Shown piece after piece: positions 34,971 through 44,349 of a DNA stretch of 64,000 bases (position 1 is its first letter; every line of letters starts with the position of its first letter). Origin of the DNA: Brachyspira hampsonii. GTDB taxonomy: Bacteria; Spirochaetota; Brachyspiria; Brachyspirales; Brachyspiraceae. The stretch spans positions 62,001 through 126,000 of the forward strand of contig NZ_MDCO01000012.1 of the NCBI RefSeq assembly GCF_001746205.1. Direction: 5' to 3'. The notes beneath the pieces are model-generated. The model did not search any database, was not told the DNA's origin, and saw only the letters and a list, made by a program, of their open reading frames with translations. Position numbers and translations under genes: made by a program.

Positions 34971-36965
34971 TTACCACCATTTTTTATCCAAATTAGGCTT
35001 TTTATTGTATTCAGGCAGTATTAATTCCTGACCATTATTATCTGTATTATCTTGATTGTTATCAGCAGGTACATAAGCAGCACCTTTTAAATAATTAGCT
35101 ATATTATTATAACCATTATCTGAAGCTAAATCTGCAGCTGTATATCCGTCGCTGTCTTTTAATGTTTTATCAGCATAGCATTTTTCTACTAATGACATAA
35201 CGCTGTCCATATTACCATAAGCAGCAGCATAATGCAAGGCTGTATCATTATTAGAATCTTTTATATTAACATCTGCCTTTCCGTCCTGAACTAATGATAC
35301 TAAAGCATCAACATTATTTTCTAAAGCAGCATAATGTATAGGGTACATATTTTCATTATTTGCCATATTAACACTTGATTTATCAGCATTAACTATATTT
35401 TTTATAACATCAGAAGATGCATACATAGCAGCATAATGTAAAGCTGTATTTCCATCAGAATTTTGTATTTTTGTATCAGCATTATATTTTAAAAGTACAT
35501 TAACTGTAGAAGGCTTATTTTTCATAGCAGCCCAATGTAATGGTGTATCATTTCCATTTTTATCAGCTTCATTTACCAATGTTTTATCTTTTTCCAATAA
35601 TAATATAACTGTATCATCATTTCCATTTGCTGAAGCCACATGTATAGGCATAGCACCATCTATATCATCTCTAGCCCTTATATCGCATCCTGCTTCTATT
35701 AAAGTATAAACTATATCAGCATTACCCACATAAGAAGCAACTATTAAAGGAGTGGCTCCGCCTAAATACCAATTATCCAAAGTAGCTTTATAAGGAAGTT
35801 TTGCTTCTTTATTTATATCTTTATAATTAAGTAAGGCTTCTACTGTATCCAAATTATTATTGATAACCGCTAAATGTAAAGGAGTATATCCGTTTTCATC
35901 TGCAAAATTAGGATTAACCCCCTCTTTTATTAAAGTATTTAAAGCTATTATATCATTATTTTTAACAGCAACTAAAAGCTCAAGCTGTTTAACATCTAAT
36001 TCAGTATTAACAACTTCTTCATCAGATGCATTCTCTTCTGTATTATTATCAACAACCTCAACATCTGTAATAGTAACTTCAGTCTCTTCTGCGGTTGTTT
36101 CTTCTGTATCATTATTTTCATTTGCTGTATTATTGTCAGCTACTACAGTTTCATCTCCGCCCAAATTATCTTCAGGAGTACCTTCTCTTACTATATTATC
36201 ATTTCCTGATAAATAATTCTTAACATCATCACCTTTAGCATAATATACAGGCTCATTTCCGTCCTTTGTTTTGCTCATTTTGTCAGCACCTAAATCAACA
36301 AGTGTCTGTACTGTTTGAAGAGAGGAGAAAGCAGCAGCATAATGTAAAGGTGTCCATCCGTCTGCATCTTTAGCTTCTATATCCGCCCCATTTTCCATTA
36401 ATAATTTAATAGTTTCAGGCTTATCCTTCATAGCAGCCCAATGTAATGGAGTATTACCTCTATTATCTACATCATTTATAGTAGAAGAATCTTTAGCAAG
36501 GAGCATCATTATTACATCATTATTACCATTAGCAGAAGCCATATGTATAGCCATACTGCCGTCTACATTATCTTTAGCTTTAATATCCGCATTATTCTCA
36601 AGTAAAGCTGAAACTATATTAGTGTCTCCAATATATGAAGCCAATATTAATGGTGTAGCACCGCCTAGATACCAACCATCTATACTTACTTTCATATCTA
36701 ATTTAGAATTAATATCTATATTTTCATTTTTCAAAAGAACATTGACAGTATTTAAATCTTTATTATAAACTGCTCTATGTAAAGGAGTATACCCTTCCAT
36801 ATCTAGTACATTTACATCTATATCTGCAGAGTTATTCAATATATTTGATACATTATCCGAATTTTTTTCATTAATTGCATTAAATAAATTAGTTTCATTT
36901 GATGTTAATGCGAATATAGAATAACTAAAAGTCAATAGTATAACTAAAAATCTAATATGTCTCAC
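34971..36965 (-). CDS. Large secreted ankyrin-repeat protein with two duplicated halves
   Basis: 664 residues from a GTG at 36965, preferred because GGAG lies 8 bases upstream and it leads directly into a signal peptide (MRHIRFLVILLTFSYSIFA). There are two blocks of ankyrin repeats, about 30-260 and 335-640. They align with each other repeat by repeat (WYLGGATPLI, IH.ASANGN, PLHWAAMK occur in both). Between them is an acidic Glu/Thr/Val/Asn linker with no ankyrin pattern. No lipobox is seen. Probably a periplasmic or surface binding protein. The partner is unknown. Confidence 0.8.
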   Translation of the reverse strand: MRHIRFLVILLTFSYSIFALTSNETNLFNAINEKNSDNVSNILNNSADIDVNVLDMEGYTPLHRAVYNKDLNTVNVLLKNENIDINSKLDMKVSIDGWYLGGATPLILASYIGDTNIVSALLENNADIKAKDNVDGSMAIHMASANGNNDVIMMLLAKDSSTINDVDNRGNTPLHWAAMKDKPETIKLLMENGADIEAKDADGWTPLHYAAAFSSLQTVQTLVDLGADKMSKTKDGNEPVYYAKGDDVKNYLSGNDNIVREGTPEDNLGGDETVVADNNTANENNDTEETTAEETEVTITDVEVVDNNTEENASDEEVVNTELDVKQLELLVAVKNNDIIALNTLIKEGVNPNFADENGYTPLHLAVINNNLDTVEALLNYKDINKEAKLPYKATLDNWYLGGATPLIVASYVGNADIVYTLIEAGCDIRARDDIDGAMPIHVASANGNDDTVILLLEKDKTLVNEADKNGNDTPLHWAAMKNKPSTVNVLLKYNADTKIQNSDGNTALHYAAMYASSDVIKNIVNADKSSVNMANNENMYPIHYAALENNVDALVSLVQDGKADVNIKDSNNDTALHYAAAYGNMDSVMSLVEKCYADKTLKDSDGYTAADLASDNGYNNIANYLKGAAYVPADNNQDNTDNNGQELILPEYNKKPNLDKKWW

Positions 36966-37104
36966 CTTTAATACTCCAATCTCAAAATAAATAATATTCA
37001 TAGTATATTAGATAATAAATAAATATCAAGTATAATAAAAAATTTATATTTAAAAAATTTTATTAAAAAAATGAAAATATTTTTGCAGTATTTTTATTTT
37101 TATA

Positions 37105-37132
37105 TTGTATTATGAATTAAAATCATTATAAT
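37105..37132 (+). promoter_or_regulatory. Likely promoter of the alcohol dehydrogenase gene
   Basis: TTGTAT (37105-37110), 16 bases, TATAAT (37127-37132), 50 bases before the ATG. It lies in AT-rich DNA, so chance similarity is possible. Confidence 0.5.
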
Positions 37133-37182
37133 ATTATTTTAGCACAAAATATCATATATACTAACATAATAAGGAAGAAAAT

Positions 37183-38370
37183 ATGCAAAGTTTTATATAT
37201 AATAATCCGACAAAAGTAATATTTGGAAAAGACACAGAAAATACTGTAGGAAATGAAATAAAAAATCTAGGATGCCGAAAAGTATTAGTAGTATACGGTA
37301 CAAAAAGCGTAAAAGAAAGCGGACTTCTTGATAAAGTAGAAAACATATTAAAAAACTCTAATATAGAATATGAATTATTCGGCAATGTGAGAGCTAATCC
37401 AACGCTTTCTCATGCAAGAGAGGGAGTAAAAAAAGCAATAGATTTTAATGCCGATTTTATACTTGCAGTAGGAGGCGGAAGCGTTATAGATACAGCCAAA
37501 GCAATAGCACATGGGGCATCTAATCCTAATATTGATATATGGGTTTTTTGGACTAGAGTAAAAAATGTAGAAAAAAGCATACCTATAGGCTGCATACTGA
37601 CAATTTCTGCTGCAGGAAGTGAAACTAGTAATTCTGCTGTACTTACTAATGAAGAAACTCTAGATAAAAGAGGACTTCCTACAGAATTTAATCGTCCTAA
37701 ATTTGCTATAATGAATCCATGCCTCACTTTTACTTTACCATATTACCAAGTGGCATGCGGAATATCAGACATGCTTATGCATACATTCGACAGATATTTC
37801 GGAGATAGTGAAGGCTCTGTAAATGGAGACAATAATCAAACTACAGATGCAATTGCTGAAGCAGTTTTAAAAACAATATTCAAAAACGGTTTAATAGCCA
37901 TGAAAGATAAAACTAATTATGATGCTATGAGCGAGCTTATGTGGTGCGGAAGTTTATCTCATAATACTTTAACAGGTTTAGGGCTTACTTTTGATTTTAT
38001 AGTTCATAAATTCGGGCATGAATTAAGTGCAAAATTTGATGTAGCACATGGAGCAAGTCTTTCTGCTATGTGGGGACACTGGGCTAAATACTGCTTAAAA
38101 GATAAAAGACAAAGATTCATTCAATACTCAAAAAATGTTTGGAATATTGATGATGATACAGGTCTTAAAGGTATAGAAAAAACTATAGATTATTTTAAAC
38201 AAATAAACATGCCTACTAACTTTACAGAATTAGGTATTGGAGTGCAAAGCGAAGAAGTTTTACAAGATTTAACAAGAAGATGCATTAAAGACGGTAAACT
38301 TGAGTTTAAACATTTTAGAGCTTTAAATAAAGAAGATGTTTATAATATTTTCAAAATGGCTAATATTTAA
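37183..38370 (+). CDS. Iron-containing alcohol dehydrogenase (butanol dehydrogenase-like)
   Basis: 395 residues. FIYNNPTKVIFG at the N terminus, the cofactor loop GGGSVIDTAKAIA (about 96-108), and the metal ligands in the region YQVACGISDMLMHTF (about 187-201) and FDVAHGASLSAMWGHW (His at about 289 and 300). This is the YqhD/BdhA type, which uses NAD(P)H to reduce aldehydes such as butanal, consistent with fermentative metabolism. AGGAAG precedes the ATG. Single gene. Confidence 0.92.
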   Translation: MQSFIYNNPTKVIFGKDTENTVGNEIKNLGCRKVLVVYGTKSVKESGLLDKVENILKNSNIEYELFGNVRANPTLSHAREGVKKAIDFNADFILAVGGGSVIDTAKAIAHGASNPNIDIWVFWTRVKNVEKSIPIGCILTISAAGSETSNSAVLTNEETLDKRGLPTEFNRPKFAIMNPCLTFTLPYYQVACGISDMLMHTFDRYFGDSEGSVNGDNNQTTDAIAEAVLKTIFKNGLIAMKDKTNYDAMSELMWCGSLSHNTLTGLGLTFDFIVHKFGHELSAKFDVAHGASLSAMWGHWAKYCLKDKRQRFIQYSKNVWNIDDDTGLKGIEKTIDYFKQINMPTNFTELGIGVQSEEVLQDLTRRCIKDGKLEFKHFRALNKEDVYNIFKMANI

Positions 38371-38461
38371 TGTTTTATAACTTATTTTTTTATTAATGGT
38401 CAATTTAATTACTATACAATAAATACATTAGTAATTAAATTGACTTAACTGATATTTCAAT

Positions 38462-38745
38462 CTAAATTAAAACCTTTGAAGATAAATATATATTTTTAAG
38501 TATATCAACTCCATTACAATACCTAGACATTCCAACCATATACAGTTTCTTTTTTATTCTCGATACAGCAACATTAAGTATATTTATAATTGTAAATGTC
38601 ATCTAATTCATATAATTTAAATCTAGCCATTTGATTGTATGTTATTCCTATAATATTTGCATTATCACATACATATTTATCATACTTCTTATTTTTTATA
38701 ATATGCTCTTCAAATTCATTAAATAATCTGCTTGTCAAACTCTAA
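38462..38745 (-). pseudogene. Decayed C-terminal remnant of a superfamily 1 helicase
   Basis: Read on the minus strand, 38601-38745 encodes SRLFNEFEEHIIKNKKYDKYVCDNANIIGITYNQMA... and, after a frameshift near 38585-38600, 38462-38580 encodes LNVAVSRIKKKLYMVGMSRY. The second piece is the typical motif VI end of SF1 (UvrD/Dna2-type) helicases. The ATP-binding half is not found nearby. It is a broken gene end with no start codon. Confidence 0.6.
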
Positions 38746-39568
38746 GATATTCTTATTCACTCTAATTATTAGAGTAATACTATTATCGTAAATTAAATAG
38801 ACTACTCACTATATAGCTAACAGTATTGAGATTACTTTTATTAGAAAAAAGTTAATAGACATATTTAGCTTATTTAAATTTAATTATTATTTTTTATACA
38901 AAAATAAAAAAAATAAATTAAATATTATATTTAATTTCAAAGAGCTATTTATAAGCATAAAGCCTAAAAACAAAGTCAAAAAATAATAAATAAACTCTTA
39001 AAATAAATACCAGAAACTTGATACTCTATCATTTTATAAACTTTCTTAAATAAGTTAAATTATTTTCTTAAAAAATATCATATACATCACTTTTTACTTA
39101 AATTATAAGACAATTTATATTTATCTCTAAGTTAGATTTTTCGAGAATCTTCATCAAATTTTCCAAATGCCTTTTTAATAATCAGTATCTAGAAGCTTAA
39201 GTATTTTTTCTAATATATTTACAGCTTAATCAAAATAGTTTTCATCTCTTGCTAATATCTAAGTTAAATATAATGAAAGTTTTATCATATACCAAAAAAC
39301 TTTTAAATTTCATAAAAACATATAACTATTTCATAAAGATAGCTTTTCCTTTTTTATTTTATAATACACAAAACAATAATCTTTTATATATATCCTCTAA
39401 TGATTTGATTATATTTTCTATAAGTATATTAATATCTCATGATATAATCATAATCAAAATTCTTTTGTAATATATGTTTATCAAACTAAATAATAAAATT
39501 ATATTTTACATGCACTAAAATAACTTTATAACAAATTAATTATGTGTAAAATTTTGGCAATAAGCTAA
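38746..39568. other. Gene desert with degenerate coding traces
   Basis: About 820 bases of very AT-rich DNA with no credible ORF. On the minus strand, stop-broken stretches still read like a repeat protein (for example ILEKILKLLDTDY near 39180-39230). This fits a decayed gene, but the trace is too weak to name. Confidence 0.35.
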
Positions 39569-39618
39569 ATTTTAATTACTTAATCTATAATTTTATTAAG
39601 TAATTAAAATTATTTTTT
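39569..39618 (+). terminator. Long AT-only hairpin with T tract
   Basis: A perfect 16-bp stem (39569-39584 with 39595-39610), a 10-base loop and T-rich DNA after it (39611-39618). It is terminator-like, but the nearest upstream plus-strand gene ends 1.2 kb away. It may insulate the fabZ operon from read-through. Confidence 0.5.
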
Positions 39619-39686
39619 ATATATATTCTTAAAATAAAATATATTTTTTAAGCGTAAAAATATATTAATACAAAATATTTTTATAC

Positions 39687-39714
39687 TTGTAACTTTATTG
39701 TTATATGGTATAAT
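39687..39714 (+). promoter_or_regulatory. Promoter of the fabZ-lpxA-lpxB operon
   Basis: TTGTAA (39687-39692), 16 bases, TATAAT (39709-39714), then 30 bases to the fabZ ATG. Confidence 0.6.
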
Positions 39715-39744
39715 TTTTAAACTAACTTGAAGGATTTATTATAA

Positions 39745-40209
39745 ATGGAAAAAATTAATATAAATAAAATAATGGAATTATTACCTCATAGATATCCTTT
39801 CTTACTAGTTGATAGAGTAGAAAGCGTTGAAGAAGGAAAAATACATGCTATAAAAAATATAACTTTTAATGAACCGCAGTTTACAGGACATTTCCCTGAA
39901 AGTCCTATTATGCCGGGGGTTTTAATGATTGAGGCATTGGCTCAGACTTCTGGTATTTACTGCTATACAAAAATTTTAAAGCCTGACGAATATGGTAAAA
40001 AATTCATGTTCTTTGCAAAGATAGATAATGTAAAATTTAAAAATCCTGTAATACCGGGAGATGTTATGGACATGTTTGTTACCGTTGAAGCATTCAGCAA
40101 TAATCTGCTTAAGACACATGGCGAAGTTAAAGTTAATGATAAATTGGCATGCTCTGGAGATTTAGGGTTATTCTTAGTTGATAAAGAAGCCATGAAAATT
40201 GAAAAATAA
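39745..40209 (+). CDS. fabZ: 3-hydroxyacyl-[acyl-carrier-protein] dehydratase
   Basis: 154 residues, single hotdog fold. LLPHRYPFLLVDRV carries the catalytic His (about 15) and GHFPESPIMPGVLMIEALAQTSG (about 49-71) the catalytic Glu. FabZ dehydrates beta-hydroxyacyl-ACP in fatty acid synthesis and competes with LpxA for the hydroxyacyl-ACP. It heads an operon with lpxA and lpxB, a classic arrangement. Confidence 0.97.
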   Translation: MEKININKIMELLPHRYPFLLVDRVESVEEGKIHAIKNITFNEPQFTGHFPESPIMPGVLMIEALAQTSGIYCYTKILKPDEYGKKFMFFAKIDNVKFKNPVIPGDVMDMFVTVEAFSNNLLKTHGEVKVNDKLACSGDLGLFLVDKEAMKIEK

Positions 40210-40222
40210 ATTAGGAAATAAA

Positions 40223-41017
40223 ATGAATAATAATATACATCCTACAGCAATAATTTCTGATTCTGCTAAAATTGCAGATAATGTAAAAATAGGACCTTAT
40301 GCCATTATAGAAGGCGAGGTAAATATAGGTGAAAATACATCTATAGGAGCACATTCTGTAATAAAAGAATATACAACAATAGGCAAAAACAATATAATAC
40401 ATGATCATACTGTTATAGGGGATCTTCCTCAGGACATACATTTTGATAGAAAAACAGTAACTTTCCTTGAAATAGGCGATGGAAATGAAATTAGAGAATT
40501 TGCTAATCTTCATAGGGCATCTAAAGAAAATGCTAAAACTGTTATAAAAAATAACTGCTATATAATGGCTACAGGGCATGTTGCTCATGACTGTGAGATA
40601 AATGATAATGTTATAATATGTAATGGGGCTTTAGTGGCAGGACATGTCAGAGTAGAAAAAGGTGCTTTTATATCAGGAAACTGTGTAATACATCAATTTT
40701 GTGCTATAGGACAGTATGCTATGATAAGCGGTATGTCAGCTGTTGGAAGAGATATACTCCCATTTGCATTAACTGCTCATGCAGGTGAAGCTATTATTTA
40801 TAAGCTTAATTTAGTTGGTATGAGAAGGGCCGGATTCACATCAGAACAAATATCCCAAGCTGAAGAAGCTTATGATATGTGGTTTAATTGGAATAAAACA
40901 AAACAAGAGTTTTTAGATACATATTTAAATGACACTTCATTAAATCCTATAGCTAGAGATATTGTAGTGTTTATATCCAAAGCTAGAAGAGGAATAACTC
41001 CTAAAAAAACTGTATAA
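40223..41017 (+). CDS. lpxA: UDP-N-acetylglucosamine acyltransferase
   Basis: 264 residues from the ATG at 40223 (AGGA 6 bases before); an earlier ATG inside fabZ is rejected. NNIHPTAIISDSAKIADNVKIGPYAII starts the left-handed beta helix of hexapeptide repeats, and the catalytic His is in ATGHVAHDCEI. The C-terminal helical region binds the acyl chain. LpxA adds the first acyl chain in lipid A synthesis, so this organism makes a lipid A-type outer leaflet. Confidence 0.96.
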   Translation: MNNNIHPTAIISDSAKIADNVKIGPYAIIEGEVNIGENTSIGAHSVIKEYTTIGKNNIIHDHTVIGDLPQDIHFDRKTVTFLEIGDGNEIREFANLHRASKENAKTVIKNNCYIMATGHVAHDCEINDNVIICNGALVAGHVRVEKGAFISGNCVIHQFCAIGQYAMISGMSAVGRDILPFALTAHAGEAIIYKLNLVGMRRAGFTSEQISQAEEAYDMWFNWNKTKQEFLDTYLNDTSLNPIARDIVVFISKARRGITPKKTV

Positions 41018-41030
41018 AACAAAATAAGTT

Positions 41031-42161
41031 ATGAGAATATTTATAGCTACAGGTGAAGTATCGGGCGACATTCAAGGTGCCTTATTAGCAAGAAAAATAA
41101 AAGAGTTGGATCCTAATATTATATTAGATGGTTTCGGCGGCGTTGAAATGCAAAAAGCCAATGTTAATATATTATCGGATATGTCTACTTTATCAACTAT
41201 AGGAATATTTGAAGGGGCAAATCCTAAAGTGGCTTTCAAAAATCTTGGTGCTTTTAACCGATTAAAAGAGTATTTAAAAAATAATAAAGTTGACATTATG
41301 CTTCTTGTTGATAATCAAGGGGTAAATCTACTATTAGCAAAATATTGTAAGGCTAATAATATAAATTATATATATTATTTTCCGCCGCATGTAGGTATAT
41401 GGGGAGCTTGGAATGCTAAAAGGCTTCTTTCTGCTAAAAAAATCATTACTCCTTTCCTATTTGATTATGAAGTATATAAAAAATTCGGCTGTGATGTAAT
41501 GTATAGCGGACACCCTTTTGCTGATTTGGATTATAATAGAAAGGTGCCTGAATTAGATATGCCTAAAAAAGAATATACTGTTGGGGTTCTATTCGGAAGC
41601 AGAAATCAGGAAATAAAAAAGTTAGCACCTGTATTTATAAAATCTATGAAGATGCTTAATGATATGCTTTCTTCAAATATAAGATTCGTAATACCTATAG
41701 CATATCCTGAATATAAAGAACCTATAGAAAAAATTCTAGATAATTATAAAAATTTATTAGAAAATGTTTCATATTCATTATTATGCGGTGATGATAAGGA
41801 TTATGTTTATTCTTATTCCGATGCCTTAATAATGTCAAGCGGAACAGCTAGTCTTTTGGCTGCCTGCTATGGAAAGCCTATGGTTATATGCTATAAAATA
41901 TCATTTATAACTTTCCTGCTTGGAAAATTATTTACAAACATAAAATATGTTGGAATGCCTAATGTGCTTCTTAATGAGGAAGCTGCTCCTGAACTTTTGC
42001 AAAATGACTGCAATCCAAATGCTATTACAAGTCATATTATAAAATATTTAACCGATAAAGAATACTATAAAAAAGTAAGCAATAATTTACTTAGAGTGAG
42101 AGAAACTTTAGGTGAAAAAAATGTACTTGATCGTATAGCAAAAGAGATTATAAAATCATGA
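41031..42161 (+). CDS. lpxB: Lipid-A-disaccharide synthase
   Basis: 376 residues, GT19 family. ATGEVSGDIQGALLA is the N-terminal signature, YFPPHVGIWGAWNAKR carries the SPQVWAW-like block, then SGHPFAD, and in the C-terminal half SSGTASLLAACYGKPMV. LpxB joins two acylated glucosamines at the inner membrane. It follows lpxA by 13 bases, and its stop overlaps the next start. Confidence 0.95.
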   Translation: MRIFIATGEVSGDIQGALLARKIKELDPNIILDGFGGVEMQKANVNILSDMSTLSTIGIFEGANPKVAFKNLGAFNRLKEYLKNNKVDIMLLVDNQGVNLLLAKYCKANNINYIYYFPPHVGIWGAWNAKRLLSAKKIITPFLFDYEVYKKFGCDVMYSGHPFADLDYNRKVPELDMPKKEYTVGVLFGSRNQEIKKLAPVFIKSMKMLNDMLSSNIRFVIPIAYPEYKEPIEKILDNYKNLLENVSYSLLCGDDKDYVYSYSDALIMSSGTASLLAACYGKPMVICYKISFITFLLGKLFTNIKYVGMPNVLLNEEAAPELLQNDCNPNAITSHIIKYLTDKEYYKKVSNNLLRVRETLGEKNVLDRIAKEIIKS

Positions 42162-42967
42162 TAGATTCTAAAACTGATATAGAAGAAATAAAAAAATATA
42201 TAAAAAATCATAAAAAAGAGCCTATCAAATTTAATATTACCTGGCTTGACAGTAATTCTAAACAAAAAATAAATTTCATTTTGGAAGAAATTTTAAAAAA
42301 ATATAATATAACCAAATATACAAATGATGCACATTATATTATAATGGAGCTTATTTCAAATGCAATAAAAGCTAGATATCTTCATGTTATTACTATCAAT
42401 ACTTTAATAGAAAAATTTCCTGATTTTATAAAAAAAATAGAAAATAAAGAATACTTTAATGATTATGATATAATGAGTGAATATTCAAATATATTGAAAG
42501 ATGAAGAAACTATGAAACAATTAAAAGAATTCATAAAATTAGAGAAGCAGCTCATCAAAGATATTGATAATAATATCGAAATTGATGATAATAAATATTC
42601 AAAATTATTAATATGCAATAATAAACTTACTATAACATTAGTAGTTAAATTCAATAAAAATAACATAGAATTTGAAATAATAAATGATGCCCCTCTCACA
42701 ATGATTAGCAGAACAAGAATAGACTCTAAAAGATTAACATTTAAAGAATATTATAAAAATAATTTAGTAGAAAAATTTTTTATGGAACAATTGGATAATA
42801 CAGAAAGTGCAGGATTTGGACTTGCATTATGCGATTTGAGACTTTTTAATCAGAATTTAGAACCTCATACTCATTTAAAAATATACGATGAAAATCATAA
42901 AACTCATTCAAAATTAATACTGCCTATCAAAAAAGAATTTACTCTTGTGGTATATAATAAATACTAA
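42158..42967 (+). CDS. GHKL ATPase-domain protein coupled to lpxB
   Basis: 269 residues. The ATP-binding GHKL fold is seen in YIIMELISNAIKA (N box, about 61-73) and ESAGFGLALCDLRLF (G2 box, about 211-225). Between them is a charged helical insert. No His-containing dimerisation domain, sensor or membrane segment is present, so it is not a standard histidine kinase; anti-sigma-type serine kinases also use this fold. The ATG overlaps the lpxB stop (ATGA). Role unknown. Confidence 0.7.
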   Translation: MIDSKTDIEEIKKYIKNHKKEPIKFNITWLDSNSKQKINFILEEILKKYNITKYTNDAHYIIMELISNAIKARYLHVITINTLIEKFPDFIKKIENKEYFNDYDIMSEYSNILKDEETMKQLKEFIKLEKQLIKDIDNNIEIDDNKYSKLLICNNKLTITLVVKFNKNNIEFEIINDAPLTMISRTRIDSKRLTFKEYYKNNLVEKFFMEQLDNTESAGFGLALCDLRLFNQNLEPHTHLKIYDENHKTHSKLILPIKKEFTLVVYNKY

Positions 42968-43000
42968 TTATAATTAGAATCCGTCTATAGTAACTATAAT

Positions 43001-43032
43001 AAAAAAGCCCCATATAATAAATTATATGAGGC
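43001..43032 (-). terminator. Rho-independent terminator after the 43.05-kb lipoprotein
   Basis: GCCCCATATAAT (43007-43018) and ATTATATGAGGC (43021-43032) form a 12-bp stem with one mismatch and a 2-base loop. On the minus strand six T follow at 43006-43001. It sits 18 bases past the lipoprotein stop. The plus-strand GHKL gene converges on it. Confidence 0.75.
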
Positions 43033-43050
43033 AGATTTTAATTTAAAAAA

Positions 43051-43527
43051 TTATTTCCAATTACCTGATGGAATTAATTCTAGTGTCAAACCATTAGCAA
43101 ATATTTTTTGTACTTCTTGATCAGCGGAATATCCATCTGCTAACCCAACACTAAGACTTACAGTTAAAGGATTTTTAGTTCCAGAATTACCACCACTTAC
43201 TTTAGGATTACTTGCGATTATGCCATTTTTCTCTAATATAGGACCAGCACCTGCTATTAAAGCATTCATTACATCAGACATTGCAGCATTTCCAGAAGTA
43301 CTTGAAGTTAATCTAGGAATGCTGTTGAGATCTGTAATAGCAGAAAAATCCCAAGTTTCTCCTCCAACTTCAAGCTTAGGTACACTTTTTAAAACTTCTA
43401 AAACTTTAGCTACAGTGATAGTCTTTCCATTATCCTTTTCTGGCTCTGTGCTTTTATTAGCACAACTTACAGCAAAAAGAGAAAATGAAGCAACTAGTAA
43501 AAATAATTTAAACAATTTTTTGTTCAT
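43051..43527 (-). CDS. Lipoprotein with a microsatellite in its upstream region
   Basis: 158 residues from the ATG at 43527, chosen because AAGGAG lies 9 bases upstream and a signal peptide with lipobox follows (LFLLVASFSLFAVSC). A longer frame to 43683 has no such site. The mature part begins NKSTEPEKDNGK and has Gly/Ser-rich stretches (SGGNSGTKNPLT). No family is recognised. The gap upstream (43528-44349) contains a (GATGC)10 repeat about 250 bases before the start codon. Confidence 0.7.
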   Translation of the reverse strand: MNKKLFKLFLLVASFSLFAVSCANKSTEPEKDNGKTITVAKVLEVLKSVPKLEVGGETWDFSAITDLNSIPRLTSSTSGNAAMSDVMNALIAGAGPILEKNGIIASNPKVSGGNSGTKNPLTVSLSVGLADGYSADQEVQKIFANGLTLELIPSGNWK

Positions 43528-43775
43528 AATAGAACACTCCTTAAATAAAAAATTTATAATATATCCCATAGCACCTTTAATTTTTTTGGCTTTATGAGAT
43601 AAATAGCTAGATCTATTATTTAACGCTACATATTCAACATTAGTGCTTATAGAAATATATTTTTTATGTATATGATTTATCAATGAGATAAATACAAATA
43701 TTTGATCATTAATAAAAGATAATAATATAGATATGAAATTAAAAAATAAAGAATAAAAATTAAATAGATATATTA

Positions 43776-43830
43776 GATGCGATGCGATGCGATGCGATGC
43801 GATGCGATGCGATGCGATGCGATGCGATGT
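43776..43830. repeat. GATGC pentanucleotide microsatellite (10 perfect copies)
   Basis: Ten exact copies of GATGC (43776-43825) plus GATGT (43826-43830). It is far richer in G and C than its AT-rich surroundings. Such tracts gain and lose copies by replication slippage. It lies upstream of the lipoprotein gene and in no coding frame. Confidence 0.95.
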
Positions 43831-43899
43831 ATATCAGCTAAATAATGCATTTTTTACCCTTTTTATATTTTTTGTTATTATAAAATAAATTATTATAAA

Positions 43900-44345
43900 G
43901 TCAATAAGATTTTCATATAAAATAATCATTTTATTTACAAAAACATATTAATTCTAGAAATTTTTTATATAAATAAAACTATTTTGTATTTTGATAATAA
44001 AATTTATATACATACCACGCCCTTTATACTTGATAATTTTACATAGATATAAAAATTAATTTATATTTTCAATTCTATTAGAAAATAAAGCACCCGCCCA
44101 AGTTATTTTTAGATTTAAAATCTATTTAACGCACGGTTAATAAAATTTTATATATAATAAGTTTCTAATTATTAATAAATATATATTTATAACTTTGCTC
44201 TGCGTGCGGTAAGATAATAAAAAAGATAAATAGAATTTGGGTGGGTATTATAATTTAAAAATAAGTTAAAAAGAAAAATTAATTAAATATTTTAAACTAA
44301 TCAATAAATATATAGGGTGGGATTTAAAATAAATTAAAAAAGGAA
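43900..44345. other. Non-coding gap with recurring CCCACCC-type and CGCACGG-type motifs
   Basis: No gene is seen. Short GC-rich words recur in AT-rich DNA: CACGCCC (~44017), CACCCGCCC (~44091) and the inverse forms GGGTGGGT (~44239) and GGGTGGGA (~44315). CGCACGG (~44131) and CGTGCGG (~44203) also recur, each followed by TAA-rich DNA. This looks like one or more decayed small elements with inverted ends. Confidence 0.35.
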
Positions 44346-44349
44346 TATC

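Noticed and set aside
39249-39470. 73-residue plus-strand ORF in the gene desert
   Set aside because: Hydrophobic, Ile/Asn-rich composition expected from AT-rich DNA, no ribosome site, and no recognisable family.
43776-43830. GATGC array as a CRISPR or as coding repeats
   Set aside because: Unit is 5 bp with no spacers, and no ORF runs through it.
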